A stretch of DNA of 10,930 nt, taken from positions 1-10,930 of the forward strand of contig VBFD01000056.1 of assembly GCA_005883585.1 (NCBI GenBank), given 5' to 3'. The DNA is from UBA10449 sp005883585 (GTDB lineage Bacteria; Chloroflexota; Dormibacteria; Dormibacterales; Dormibacteraceae). Position numbers and translations under genes: made by a program. A model generated the notes under the pieces. That model was not told the origin of the DNA, did not search any database, and worked only from the letters and a program-made list of their open reading frames with translations. Below are positions 1 through 6,542 of this stretch, piece after piece (position 1 is the stretch's first letter; every line of letters begins with the position of its first letter).

Positions 1-638
1 TCGAGGCGACTCGAGCTTTGGGCGCTGAGGTCATGCAGGAGGGCATCACGTTCGCGAATCGCGAAGAGCGGCTGCATGAGGTCATGGCCGAGCGGCAGCT
101 GACGCTGGTACACCCATTCGATGATTGGAACGTGATCCACGGACAGGGCACAGCGGCTCTCGAGCTCCTGGAGGATGAGCGTGGCCTCGATGTGATCGCG
201 GCGCCGGTGGGCGGAGGTGGCCTGCTGTCGGGAACCGCGCTGGCCGCCAAAAGCCACGATTCCAAGATCGGGGTGGTCGGAGTCGAGCCGGCCGTGGCAG
301 ACGATGCGTACCGGAGCTGGAAGGCGGGCAGGATCGAGACGCTTGGTCGGGCGCCGGCCACAATCGCAGACGGCGTGAGGACGACGGCGATCGGCGAGCG
401 CACCTTCGAGGTGATGTTCGGGCAGAAGCTCGTCGAAGAGATCGTCACCGTCACCGAGGAAGAGATCGCCGCCGCTGTGGCTCTGGCGTGGACGCGACTT
501 CACCTCGCGCTGGAACCGACAGGGGCCCTGCCTCTCGCCGCATACATTTCGGGAAAGCTGCATGGCGACCGCGTCGGCCTGATCCTCACCGGCGGTAACG
601 CCAACCTCAAGACGGTGGCTACACTGCTCGGAACCTGA
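1..638 (+). CDS. Threonine/serine ammonia-lyase family protein, PLP-dependent (5' truncated)
   Basis: This is the C-terminal part of a fold-type II PLP enzyme of the threonine dehydratase / serine racemase / threo-3-hydroxyaspartate ammonia-lyase group, which deaminates hydroxy-amino acids to 2-oxoacids. The reading frame is open from base 3, so the gene begins upstream of the window. The first visible residues (EATRALGAEV) match the segment after the catalytic-lysine domain of this family. PFDDWNVIHGQGT and the glycine loop GGGGLLSG, which binds the PLP phosphate, are intact, and the C-terminus has LILTGGNANL, close to the family's usual L-S/T-GGN motif. The catalytic lysine lies outside the window. 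No C-terminal ACT-like regulatory domain follows, so this is the short catabolic/unregulated form. The stop TGA overlaps the next gene's ATG (TGATG, 1 nt), implying translational coupling. Substrate (Thr, Ser or hydroxyaspartate) cannot be told from this fragment. Confidence 0.88.
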   Translation, partial: EATRALGAEVMQEGITFANREERLHEVMAERQLTLVHPFDDWNVIHGQGTAALELLEDERGLDVIAAPVGGGGLLSGTALAAKSHDSKIGVVGVEPAVADDAYRSWKAGRIETLGRAPATIADGVRTTAIGERTFEVMFGQKLVEEIVTVTEEEIAAAVALAWTRLHLALEPTGALPLAAYISGKLHGDRVGLILTGGNANLKTVATLLGT

Positions 639-1105
639 TGATCCCGGTCAAAGAGGTGATGACGCGAAACGTGATCACCTTCCGCGAGGACACACCGATC
701 GACGAGGTCGCGACGACGCTGGCGAGCAAGCGCATCACAGGGGCGCCGGTCATCGGCAGCGACGGCCATGTGACGGGCATCGTCTCCGAGGTGGACGTCT
801 TCTCCAAGAAAGGAAAGGTCGCGCGCGACATCATGAGCTCGCACGTCATCACGGTCAGCGAGGACACCGGCATCGACGAAGCGGCCAGGCTCCTCATCGG
901 CGAGCGCATCCGGCGCGTGCCGGTCATCAAGGGGGGCAAGATGGTGGGGCTGCTCAGCCGCTCCGACGTGCTTGATTTTTTCGCCTCCACACGCTGGACG
1001 TGCAATGTCTGCGGTCGATGGGAGCGTGGGCTCGAGATGCCGGAGAGGTGTTATTCGTGCTCGAGCACCGACATTCACCTCGTGCGGGGCGATCCTGGGC
1101 ACTAG
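638..1105 (+). CDS. Tandem CBS-domain protein with C-terminal zinc ribbon
   Basis: A 155-residue soluble protein. Residues about 1-58 and 62-116 form two CBS motifs: each has the VKEVMT/ARDIMS start, a VITF/VITV strand, the D-E-A helix, a G/R-APVI or R-VPVI strand and the G-I/L-V/L-S-x-x-DV end. Tandem CBS pairs usually bind adenine nucleotides (AMP, ATP, SAM). Residues 117-155 carry C122-x2-C125-x12-C138-x2-C141, a rubredoxin-like zinc ribbon. CBS-zinc-ribbon fusions are known, chiefly from archaea (for example Thermoplasma TA0289). The ATG overlaps the stop of the upstream ammonia-lyase by 1 nt, and the aminotransferase begins 4 nt after its stop, so all three are probably co-translated. 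A role as a nucleotide- or metal-responsive modulator of the flanking amino-acid enzymes is inference. Confidence 0.9.
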   Translation: MIPVKEVMTRNVITFREDTPIDEVATTLASKRITGAPVIGSDGHVTGIVSEVDVFSKKGKVARDIMSSHVITVSEDTGIDEAARLLIGERIRRVPVIKGGKMVGLLSRSDVLDFFASTRWTCNVCGRWERGLEMPERCYSCSSTDIHLVRGDPGH

Positions 1106-1109
1106 CTCG

Positions 1110-2285
1110 ATGTCTCGCCCACTGTCGCAGAAGGCCCAAAGCTTCACCGAGTCCGTCATCAGGGAGATGACGCGGTTGAACCTCGCCCTCAACGGCCCCG
1201 AACGGGCGATCAACTTCGCCCAGGGTTTCCCGGACTTCGAGACCGATCCGCGGATCCTCGAGGCGGCCGCGCATGCGCTTCGGGACGGGTACAACCAGTA
1301 CGCGACCACATGGGGCGCGCCGCAGCTCCGCCAGGCGGTGGCGCGAAAGCAAGCTGCGGCCTGGGGCCGTGACATCGACCCCGAAACCGAGGTCACGGTG
1401 TCATGCGGTGCGACAGAGGCCATGATCGCGGCCATGCTCACCGCGGTCGATCCGGGCGACGAGGTCGTCATCTTCGAGCCCTTCTACGAGAACTACGGCC
1501 CTGACTGCATCCTGAGCGGCGCCACGCCGCGATATGTGACGCTCCACCCGCCCGACTGGTCGTTCGACCCGGATTCGCTGCGGTCGGCCTTCACGTCGAA
1601 GACGCGGGCCATCGTCGTCAACACACCTCACAACCCGACCGGAAAGGTGTACTCGCGCTCGGAGCTGGAGCTGATCGCGCAGCTGTGCGTCGAGCACGAC
1701 GCCATCGCGATCACCGACGAGATCTACGAGCACCTCGTCTATCGCGGTAACCACGTGAGCCTGGCCACGTTGGAGGGCATGGCCGACCGAACGATCACGA
1801 TCAGCGGCGCCAGCAAGACCTTCTCCGTCACCGGCTGGCGCGTGGGGTGGATCGTCGCGCCCCCGGACCTCACAGGCGGCATCCGCAAGGTGCACGACTT
1901 TCTCACCGTCGGCGCCGCGCACCCACTGCAGATCGCGGTGGCGTCCGCGCTCGCGCTGCCCTCGTCCTTTTATATGGAGCTGCTCGGCGACTATCGCGAG
2001 CGCCGGGATCTGCTCGTGACCGGCCTGCAGGAATGTGGCTTCCAGGCGACGATGCCCGACGGCGCGTATTACGTCATGGCGGGGATCGCTGGGTTCGGCT
2101 TCGACGACGACACCGCGATGGCGCGCCATCTCATCGAGGAGGTCGCGGTCGCCACGGTGCCGGCTTCGAGCTTCTATCACGACCCTCATCAGGGCCGGGG
2201 CTACCTGCGCTTCAGCTTTCCGAAGCGGTTGGAGACGATCGAGCGCGGCGTTGAGGCCCTGCGCTCGCGCAAGCCGAGGCCTTAA
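1110..2285 (+). CDS. Class I/II pyridoxal-phosphate aminotransferase
   Basis: A 391-residue fold-type I aminotransferase, normal length for the family. Seen motifs: INFAQGFPDFETDP near the N-terminus (substrate-binding, typical of the kynurenine/glutamine/methionine aminotransferase branch), NTPHNPTGKVY with N175, TDEIYEHLVY with D203 and Y206, the PLP Schiff-base lysine K236 in SGASKTFSVTGWRVGW, and R367 in LRFSFPK for the substrate carboxylate. All key residues are present, so it should be active, transferring an amino group from an amino acid to a 2-oxoacid. The frame is open back to about 972, but that stretch overlaps the CBS gene and lacks family similarity. The ATG at 1110, 4 nt after the CBS stop, starts exactly where homologues do (MSRPLSQKAQSF). 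The ribosome site is weak (GGGG at 1086-1089), suggesting coupled translation. The exact substrate is not resolvable. Confidence 0.93.
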   Translation: MSRPLSQKAQSFTESVIREMTRLNLALNGPERAINFAQGFPDFETDPRILEAAAHALRDGYNQYATTWGAPQLRQAVARKQAAAWGRDIDPETEVTVSCGATEAMIAAMLTAVDPGDEVVIFEPFYENYGPDCILSGATPRYVTLHPPDWSFDPDSLRSAFTSKTRAIVVNTPHNPTGKVYSRSELELIAQLCVEHDAIAITDEIYEHLVYRGNHVSLATLEGMADRTITISGASKTFSVTGWRVGWIVAPPDLTGGIRKVHDFLTVGAAHPLQIAVASALALPSSFYMELLGDYRERRDLLVTGLQECGFQATMPDGAYYVMAGIAGFGFDDDTAMARHLIEEVAVATVPASSFYHDPHQGRGYLRFSFPKRLETIERGVEALRSRKPRP

Positions 2286-2329
2286 CAGGCAGGGTTCCAA
2301 CCTGGTTTGAGCGTGCCTAGCCTGGCTGC

Positions 2330-2725
2330 ATGCGCAGGCTCGTTCGAGCGCCGCTGACGTGGATGATCGTGGCCGAGTGCGCCGTCGTCGTCGCCCTGGT
2401 TCTGGTCGCGTGGCATGTGGTCGCCGGCGCGCAGGCGTCGGGATCGACCGCTCCGCTCATCTTTCCAGCGGCGGAAGCGTCGCCCGCCGACACCGCATTA
2501 CCAGCTGCCGGCGTGCCTGCTGCGGGCTCGAACACTCATGGTCCGCCACCGGGGCTGAACGTCGGGATCGCCTTCTGGCGCCTCCGGCTCGGAAGCCTGA
2601 ATCGTGACGAGGCGGCTTTCGAAGCCGTGCAATGGAGGATCACCCGCGCGGTCATGGAGGCGGCCCGGGACTACCTGGAGACGGTCGTGCTCCCCGCGGT
2701 CAGGCACGCCGAAGGAGGTGGCTAG
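2330..2725 (+). CDS. Small single-pass membrane protein of unknown function
   Basis: A 131-residue protein I do not recognise. It has a basic start (MRRLVRAP), one hydrophobic segment at about residues 10-33, an Ala/Pro/Ser/Thr-rich low-complexity linker at about 36-75, and a C-terminal part at about 76-128 that looks helical and contains FWRLRLGSLNRDEAAFEAVQW. The layout suggests a membrane-anchored protein with an extracytoplasmic tail on a flexible stalk. ATG is the chosen start because the hydrophobic segment follows it directly; there is no clear Shine-Dalgarno site. The gene lies 44 nt after the aminotransferase stop and ends immediately beside the stop of the convergent bactofilin gene. 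The long antisense and frame-shifted readings through this region are composition artefacts. Confidence 0.6.
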   Translation: MRRLVRAPLTWMIVAECAVVVALVLVAWHVVAGAQASGSTAPLIFPAAEASPADTALPAAGVPAAGSNTHGPPPGLNVGIAFWRLRLGSLNRDEAAFEAVQWRITRAVMEAARDYLETVVLPAVRHAEGGG

Positions 2726-3106
2726 CTAGGACTTCTCCGGAGACATGGTGACGTTGCCGTTCAGCGTGGCGCCGTCCTCAACCGTGAGGCGGCCGACCTT
2801 GACGTCGCCGTTGAGGCGCCCCGATCCGCCGAGCGTGAGGCGGCGCCGCGCGGTCACGTTGCCGTTGACCTGGCCGCGAACGCTCACGTTCGAGCCCTCG
2901 ATGGTGGCCTGAACGTTGGCGGTGTTGTCCACGGTCACGTCGCCACTCGCCTTGAGCTCACCCTCGACGGTGCCGGCGACCTTGAGGTCGCCCTGGATCT
3001 CCAGGCGCCCGTGCATGCTGTCGCGGGGGCCGAGGTTGACGACGTTGGTGCCACCGTTTTGGGTGGTCGCGGGCGGGTGGGTCCCGGACTTTTCAGCTTG
3101 GGCCAT
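2726..3106 (-). CDS. Bactofilin (polymer-forming cytoskeletal protein, DUF583 family)
   Basis: A 126-residue protein. Residues 1-30 are a polar, disordered-looking tail. Residues about 31-122 are a bactofilin core: short beta-strand repeats with periodic glycine and asparagine (MHGRLEIQGDLKVAGTVEGELKASGDV, then VRGQVNGNVTA, then LNGDVKVGRLTVEDGATLNGNV), giving the expected right-handed beta-helix. Bactofilins self-assemble without nucleotide into filaments at the membrane and organise cell-wall or polar structures. There is no membrane segment. The start is ATG at 3106, preceded by GGAGG at 3115-3119 with 8-nt spacing; an in-frame GTG at 3121 would lie on the wrong side of that site. The gene diverges from a methyltransferase gene and converges with a small membrane protein gene, which could in principle be an anchor partner, though this is only positional. 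Confidence 0.9.
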   Translation of the reverse strand: MAQAEKSGTHPPATTQNGGTNVVNLGPRDSMHGRLEIQGDLKVAGTVEGELKASGDVTVDNTANVQATIEGSNVSVRGQVNGNVTARRRLTLGGSGRLNGDVKVGRLTVEDGATLNGNVTMSPEKS

Positions 3107-3314
3107 TTGGGCGTCCTCCACTGGGATGATCGAGCCTTTCCGTAGTTTTGCTCAACTCTGACCGGCAACTGGACTTGCGTACTTACGCGTAATTCGGAAG
3201 AGTGGGGAATTAGACGAGCTAGCATCGTAGCAAAGTGGTCGCCGGACAACAGGAAAGGGAGGCAACCGAGAACCCGCGGCGCGTGGCGACCCGGGACATC
3301 GAACTTTGGCGTTG
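3107..3314. other. Divergent intergenic region with overlapping palindromes
   Basis: About 208 nt between the divergent bactofilin and methyltransferase genes, visibly richer in A+T than the genes beside it, so promoters for both directions should lie here. At 3177-3188 is an inverted repeat GCGTA-CT-TACGC, overlapped by the perfect 10-bp palindrome TTACGCGTAA at 3183-3192. These could be a regulator site. I found no convincing -35/-10 pair for the + strand. On the minus strand TTGAGC (3155-3150) and GATCAT (3131-3126) are 18 nt apart, but would place transcription start at the ribosome site, so I do not rely on them. A purine-rich AAAGGGAGG at 3254-3262 has no suitable start codon after it. 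Confidence 0.4.
3115..3119 (-). promoter_or_regulatory. Ribosome binding site deciding the bactofilin start
   Basis: GGAGG on the minus strand, 8 nt before the ATG at 3106. It fixes the start at 3106 rather than at the in-frame GTG at 3121. Confidence 0.75.
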
Positions 3315-4154
3315 ATGGATCCGGACTCGTCCGACGAGATGATCGACCATCTGGTCGATTTCTTCGATCAGGTCGCGCCTCTTTACGACGGCTGGGCCAA
3401 CGGTCAGCACGCGCGAGTGGCTGCCCGGCTGATCGAGCTGGTCAAACCGAAGAAGGGGCAGCACGCCCTCGACGTCGGGACGGGCACCGGTCTGGTCGCG
3501 CACCTCGTGGCGGCAAAGGTCAGCCCGGGTTCGGTGATCGGCATCGACCTGTCAGATCGAATGCTTTCGATCGCGCGTTCGAAGCTGAGCAAGAACACGC
3601 AGTTCCTGGGCATGGCGGCGGAACGGTTGGTGTTTCGCCCCGAGACCTTCGACCTCGTGACCATGGGCGAGGCGCTGGCGTATCTCGCCGATCCAGGCGA
3701 CGGGTTGAGCGAGGCTCATCGCGTGCTGCGGGCCGGCGGCCGGCTGGCGGTGTCGTGCCAGCGGCGAAGCCTGAGCACGCGGGCCCAGGACCTCTTCTTC
3801 CAGGGCCTGGCCCCGCTGGCGCGAAGGCACTACCTGAGCCTGCCGCGATATGGCTCTGACCGCAGCCGTTTCGGCGAGCCGGACGTGCTGCCCCAGATGC
3901 TGGAGTCCGCAGGCTTCACGGTCGACCTCTTGACCGAGATGGTCACCGGTGGCCGCGCACAGAACGCGCGCGAGTGGACGGACATGATGGCCGGCGCCGG
4001 ACCGCTGCCACATACGCTGATCAAGGCCCTGGGACCTCGGTACCGATTGGAGCTCGAGGCCGAGGTCGAGTCGGCGATGGAGAGTCTCGGCGATCCCGAC
4101 GACGCTTATCGCTACCACCATTCGTACCTGATGGCGGTGGCCACAAAGCGCTGA
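3315..4154 (+). CDS. UbiE/COQ5-like class I SAM-dependent methyltransferase
   Basis: A 279-residue Rossmann-fold methyltransferase. Motif I is ALDVGTGTGL (51-60), which binds SAM. The acidic residue after strand 2 is in GIDLS (76-80). The motif-IV region is FDLVTMGEALAYL, followed by the post-IV helix HRVLRAGGRLAVSC (135-148), typical of the Methyltransf_11 / UbiE group. The N-terminal FFDQVAPLYDGW resembles the segment found in menaquinone/ubiquinone and small-molecule methyltransferases. The region after about 150 is the variable substrate-binding part and does not reveal the acceptor. TTG codons at 3306 and 3312 are alternative starts; ATG at 3315 is preferred by codon type, but none has a good Shine-Dalgarno site, so a leaderless transcript is possible. 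It converges with the MFS gene 18 nt away. Confidence 0.88.
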   Translation: MDPDSSDEMIDHLVDFFDQVAPLYDGWANGQHARVAARLIELVKPKKGQHALDVGTGTGLVAHLVAAKVSPGSVIGIDLSDRMLSIARSKLSKNTQFLGMAAERLVFRPETFDLVTMGEALAYLADPGDGLSEAHRVLRAGGRLAVSCQRRSLSTRAQDLFFQGLAPLARRHYLSLPRYGSDRSRFGEPDVLPQMLESAGFTVDLLTEMVTGGRAQNAREWTDMMAGAGPLPHTLIKALGPRYRLELEAEVESAMESLGDPDDAYRYHHSYLMAVATKR

Positions 4155-4165
4155 GCGGCGTCTTT

Positions 4166-4187
4166 CAGGCGGTCAGGCTGTCGCCTG
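4166..4187. terminator. Possible weak hairpin between convergent genes
   Basis: CAGGCG (4166-4171) and CGCCTG (4182-4187) form a 6-bp stem with a 10-nt loop, placed at the ends of the convergent methyltransferase and MFS genes and overlapping the MFS stop. There is no clear T-run on either strand, so a classical intrinsic terminator is not established. Confidence 0.25.
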
Positions 4188-5780
4188 TGTCTTGACCGGC
4201 ATGCGGCCGATGGTCAAACCCGCGACCAGCGCCGCGAGCAGGCAGAGCCCGGCGGCGACCGCGAAGATCTCGCGGTACTCCTGAAGAAAGGCTGCGGCCA
4301 CCAAGCGCTCGAGATGATCGACCCGCGCGCGGACGTCGGGATCGGTGAGCTGTGGGGTGCCGAGGATCTGATGGAAGCGATATAAGCCGTACGCCGTCAG
4401 CGCGGCGAGGCCGATCAGCATCCCCATCGTTCGAGACAGAACCACCAGGCTCGAGGCAAGCCCATGGTGTTCGGCTCGAGTCAGCTCCAGTACCCTGGCC
4501 GCCAGCGGTGCGATGACGATCCCGAAGCCGAGCCCGCACGCGACGAGCGCCAGGTCCGCCACGTGCATCGGCCCGACCTGAAGCGTCAGCTCGTTCGACT
4601 GCCAGCCTGACATCTGCGCGAACGCCCCTGCCGCCAGCACCGTGCCGGCAACCGCGGTGGCCCTGTGGCCGATGCGCGTCGCGAGCAGTCCTCCGAGCAC
4701 CGCGCCGGCGGGGACGCCGATCAGAAATCGCGACAGGAGCAGACCCGATCCCAGTTGGTCGAGCTTGAAGACGAGCCGGCCGAGCAACGGAACGTCGACG
4801 AGCGCGACCATCAGGGCCACTCCGATCAAAAGGTTGGCCACCGTCGCGCCGATGAATGCGCGACTCTGCAGGAGCCGGTGTGGAATGAGCGGCTCGAGGC
4901 GCGTTGCCTGACGCCGGGCGTAAAGACCCAACACCACGAGGCTCAGCGCTCCTACCGGGATCAACAGGCCGCTGGTGGCGCGGGCGGAAGGGTCATCCGG
5001 ATAGAGGGCGAGCACGAGGAGTCCGAGGCCGCCCCCTAAAAGCGCAGCTCCAACCCAGTCGAGCGAGGTCGCGGCCGATGCATCGAGCCGGCTCTGCTTG
5101 CGGGTGCTGAATAAGAGTCCGAGCGCGCACAGCGCGGCCAGCGGCAGGTTGAGCCAGAAGACGAACCGCCAGCCTCCGATCGTTGCGGCGGCCGCTGCCA
5201 GGGTGGCCCCATAAAGGGGTCCGAAGACGCTGCCGGCTTCCTGCATCGCCGCCACCGAACCCAGCGCCAGCGTCCGTCGCTGATCGCGATAGAGGTCGGC
5301 GGCCAACGCGAGGGAGAGCGGGACCAGGCCGCCCCCGCCAAGTCCTTGCAGGAACCGGCCGGCGACCAGCCACGGGAGTCCGGCGAAGCTCCAGATTCCA
5401 GCCGTCGCCGTGATCGCGGAGCCGGCCGCAAAGATCAGCATGCAAGCGCCGTAGACCGGAGCCCGCCCGCGGACGTCGGAATAGGCGCCAAGCAGCGGCA
5501 TCGCCACGACGTAGCCGCCGAGAAAACCCGTGACGATGGGAGTTGCCTGCTCGAAGCGGTCGATGGTCAACCCGACGTCGGCGACCATCGCGGGCAAGAG
5601 GGTGACGACGACGTACGCGTCAAGGGCGGTGACGAAGAGGCCGGCTCCGGCGATAAGGAGCAGGAGCTTGCGGTCGGCCTGGGGTGGGGTGTCAGAAATT
5701 GTGGGCGCCGTCGAGCTCGATTTTGATCTCAGGCACACCCCTTGGCGGGCCCTCCCTCCCGTTGTCGGTCCCTCCCCCAA
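4173..5780 (-). CDS. 14-TM MFS exporter, P55 (Rv1410c)-like lipid/drug transporter
   Basis: A 535-residue major facilitator protein of the DHA2 (14-helix) type with a ~35-residue polar N-terminal extension. From memory of the family it closely resembles mycobacterial P55/Rv1410c, which exports triacylglycerides and drugs with lipoprotein LprG. Shared features are ALDAYVVVT in TM1 with D54; GGYVVAMPLLGAYSDVRGR (motif A); QEAGSVFGPLYG with E181 in the motif-C helix; MVALVDVPLLGR; R450 in LSRTMGMLIGLAALTAYGLYRFHQIL; and a long polar extracytoplasmic loop (about 472-502) before the last helix ending EIFAVAAGLC. D54, E181 and R450 appear to match P55 residues D22, E147 and R417, needed for proton-coupled transport. 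The TTG start at 5780 has AGGAG at 5787-5791, 6 nt upstream; GTG at 5738 is an alternative. It lies 20 nt after an LprG-like lipoprotein gene. Substrate is inferred. Confidence 0.88.
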   Translation of the reverse strand: MGEGPTTGGRARQGVCLRSKSSSTAPTISDTPPQADRKLLLLIAGAGLFVTALDAYVVVTLLPAMVADVGLTIDRFEQATPIVTGFLGGYVVAMPLLGAYSDVRGRAPVYGACMLIFAAGSAITATAGIWSFAGLPWLVAGRFLQGLGGGGLVPLSLALAADLYRDQRRTLALGSVAAMQEAGSVFGPLYGATLAAAAATIGGWRFVFWLNLPLAALCALGLLFSTRKQSRLDASAATSLDWVGAALLGGGLGLLVLALYPDDPSARATSGLLIPVGALSLVVLGLYARRQATRLEPLIPHRLLQSRAFIGATVANLLIGVALMVALVDVPLLGRLVFKLDQLGSGLLLSRFLIGVPAGAVLGGLLATRIGHRATAVAGTVLAAGAFAQMSGWQSNELTLQVGPMHVADLALVACGLGFGIVIAPLAARVLELTRAEHHGLASSLVVLSRTMGMLIGLAALTAYGLYRFHQILGTPQLTDPDVRARVDHLERLVAAAFLQEYREIFAVAAGLCLLAALVAGLTIGRMPVKTQATA

Positions 5781-5786
5781 CCGACG

Positions 5787-5791
5787 CTCCT
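5787..5791 (-). promoter_or_regulatory. Ribosome binding site for the MFS exporter
   Basis: AGGAG on the minus strand, 6 nt before TTG at 5780, within the 20-nt gap after the lipoprotein stop. It favours the TTG start over GTG at 5738. Confidence 0.55.
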
Positions 5792-5800
5792 GCGTGCAGG

Positions 5801-6532
5801 TTATGCGGCTTGAAAATCGCTCACAACCCTGCTTGTTAAGGCGGGTGGCGAAGTGATGATGACGCTACCGTTGAACCCGCTGAGGTCGACCTCGACCGAG
5901 CTGGTCGTCCCGTTGTCGCCGAACGGGCCGGACAGCACCGCCTTACGAATCAGATGATCCGACCCTCCAATCCAGATCACCGCATCCACGTCACCCGACG
6001 AGTTGAGCTGGGGCAGCATGCTGTGGATCTGGCTGGCGCTAAAGGTCGCCTCCACCTTGTGCGAGTCGACTCCTTGCACCTGCTCGGCGGTCAGATACTT
6101 CGGGCTGCGACCGGCGGGGATGATGGCCGGCAAGCCGTTGGTGGCATCGAAGAGCTTGGCGAGGTCGGGGATGTCGGCGGCGTCCTTCCCGGTGAGCTCG
6201 TTGTAGCCGGAGAACGGAAGGTGAAGGTAGATGTGGCCCCCGGCGATGATCACCTCGAGGGCGATCTGCACGTCCTGCTGGCGGACGGTGTACGTCGTAT
6301 CGCTGTCGCTCGGCAGACGAACGGCGGCCCTCGCGGACACCAAAGCGAAGCCGCGAAAGCTCACCGCGCCCTTGGTGAATTTCAAATTCGAGCTCACCGT
6401 TTTCAGCTTGGCCATTGCGGCGCCGCCCTCGCGCAGGGCCTGAACGGGGTCCTCCGGCTGGAGCCCGCCGCACGAGGCAAGCAAGCCCAGCATCAGCGCG
6501 CCGGCGCAAAAGGACGCGAGCCTGGTCTCCAC
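5801..6532 (-). CDS. LppX/LprAFG-family lipoprotein (LprG-like lipid carrier)
   Basis: A 243-residue secreted lipoprotein. Residues 1-20 are a signal peptide: an arginine at 4, hydrophobic core LASFCAGALMLGLLAS, then lipobox L-A-S-C with C21 as the lipidated cysteine. The mature part opens with the AL-x-x-AAAM-like helix (VQALREGGAAMAKLKTV), then strands with alternating pattern (LKFTKGAVSFRGFALVSA), an IYLHLPFSGYNELT segment and the late VDAVIWIGGSDHLIRKAVLSG segment. This order fits the LppX/LprA/LprF/LprG fold, a half-barrel with a hydrophobic cavity that carries lipids or lipoglycans across the periplasm. The frame is open far upstream, but GTG at 6532 starts the signal peptide and lies 10 nt after the ndh stop. 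Immediately downstream is a P55-like exporter, reproducing the mycobacterial lprG-p55 pair. Family assignment is from pattern recognition, without a profile search. Confidence 0.85.
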   Translation of the reverse strand: METRLASFCAGALMLGLLASCGGLQPEDPVQALREGGAAMAKLKTVSSNLKFTKGAVSFRGFALVSARAAVRLPSDSDTTYTVRQQDVQIALEVIIAGGHIYLHLPFSGYNELTGKDAADIPDLAKLFDATNGLPAIIPAGRSPKYLTAEQVQGVDSHKVEATFSASQIHSMLPQLNSSGDVDAVIWIGGSDHLIRKAVLSGPFGDNGTTSSVEVDLSGFNGSVIITSPPALTSRVVSDFQAA

Positions 6533-6542
6533 CTCACCAGTA

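Noticed and set aside
500..1471. Long open frame on the minus strand (323 codons) across the ammonia-lyase, CBS and aminotransferase genes
   Set aside because: It is antisense to three well-supported genes, crosses their boundaries and has the composition of a GC-rich shadow frame, with no recognisable domain.
1401..2300. Minus-strand open frame (299 codons) opposite the aminotransferase
   Set aside because: Arg/Asp/His-rich antisense shadow of a clear enzyme gene; no plausible start context or domain.
2286..2310. Inverted-looking GGTTCCAACC stretch after the aminotransferase, considered as a terminator
   Set aside because: The stem is too short, the loop too small, and no T-run follows.
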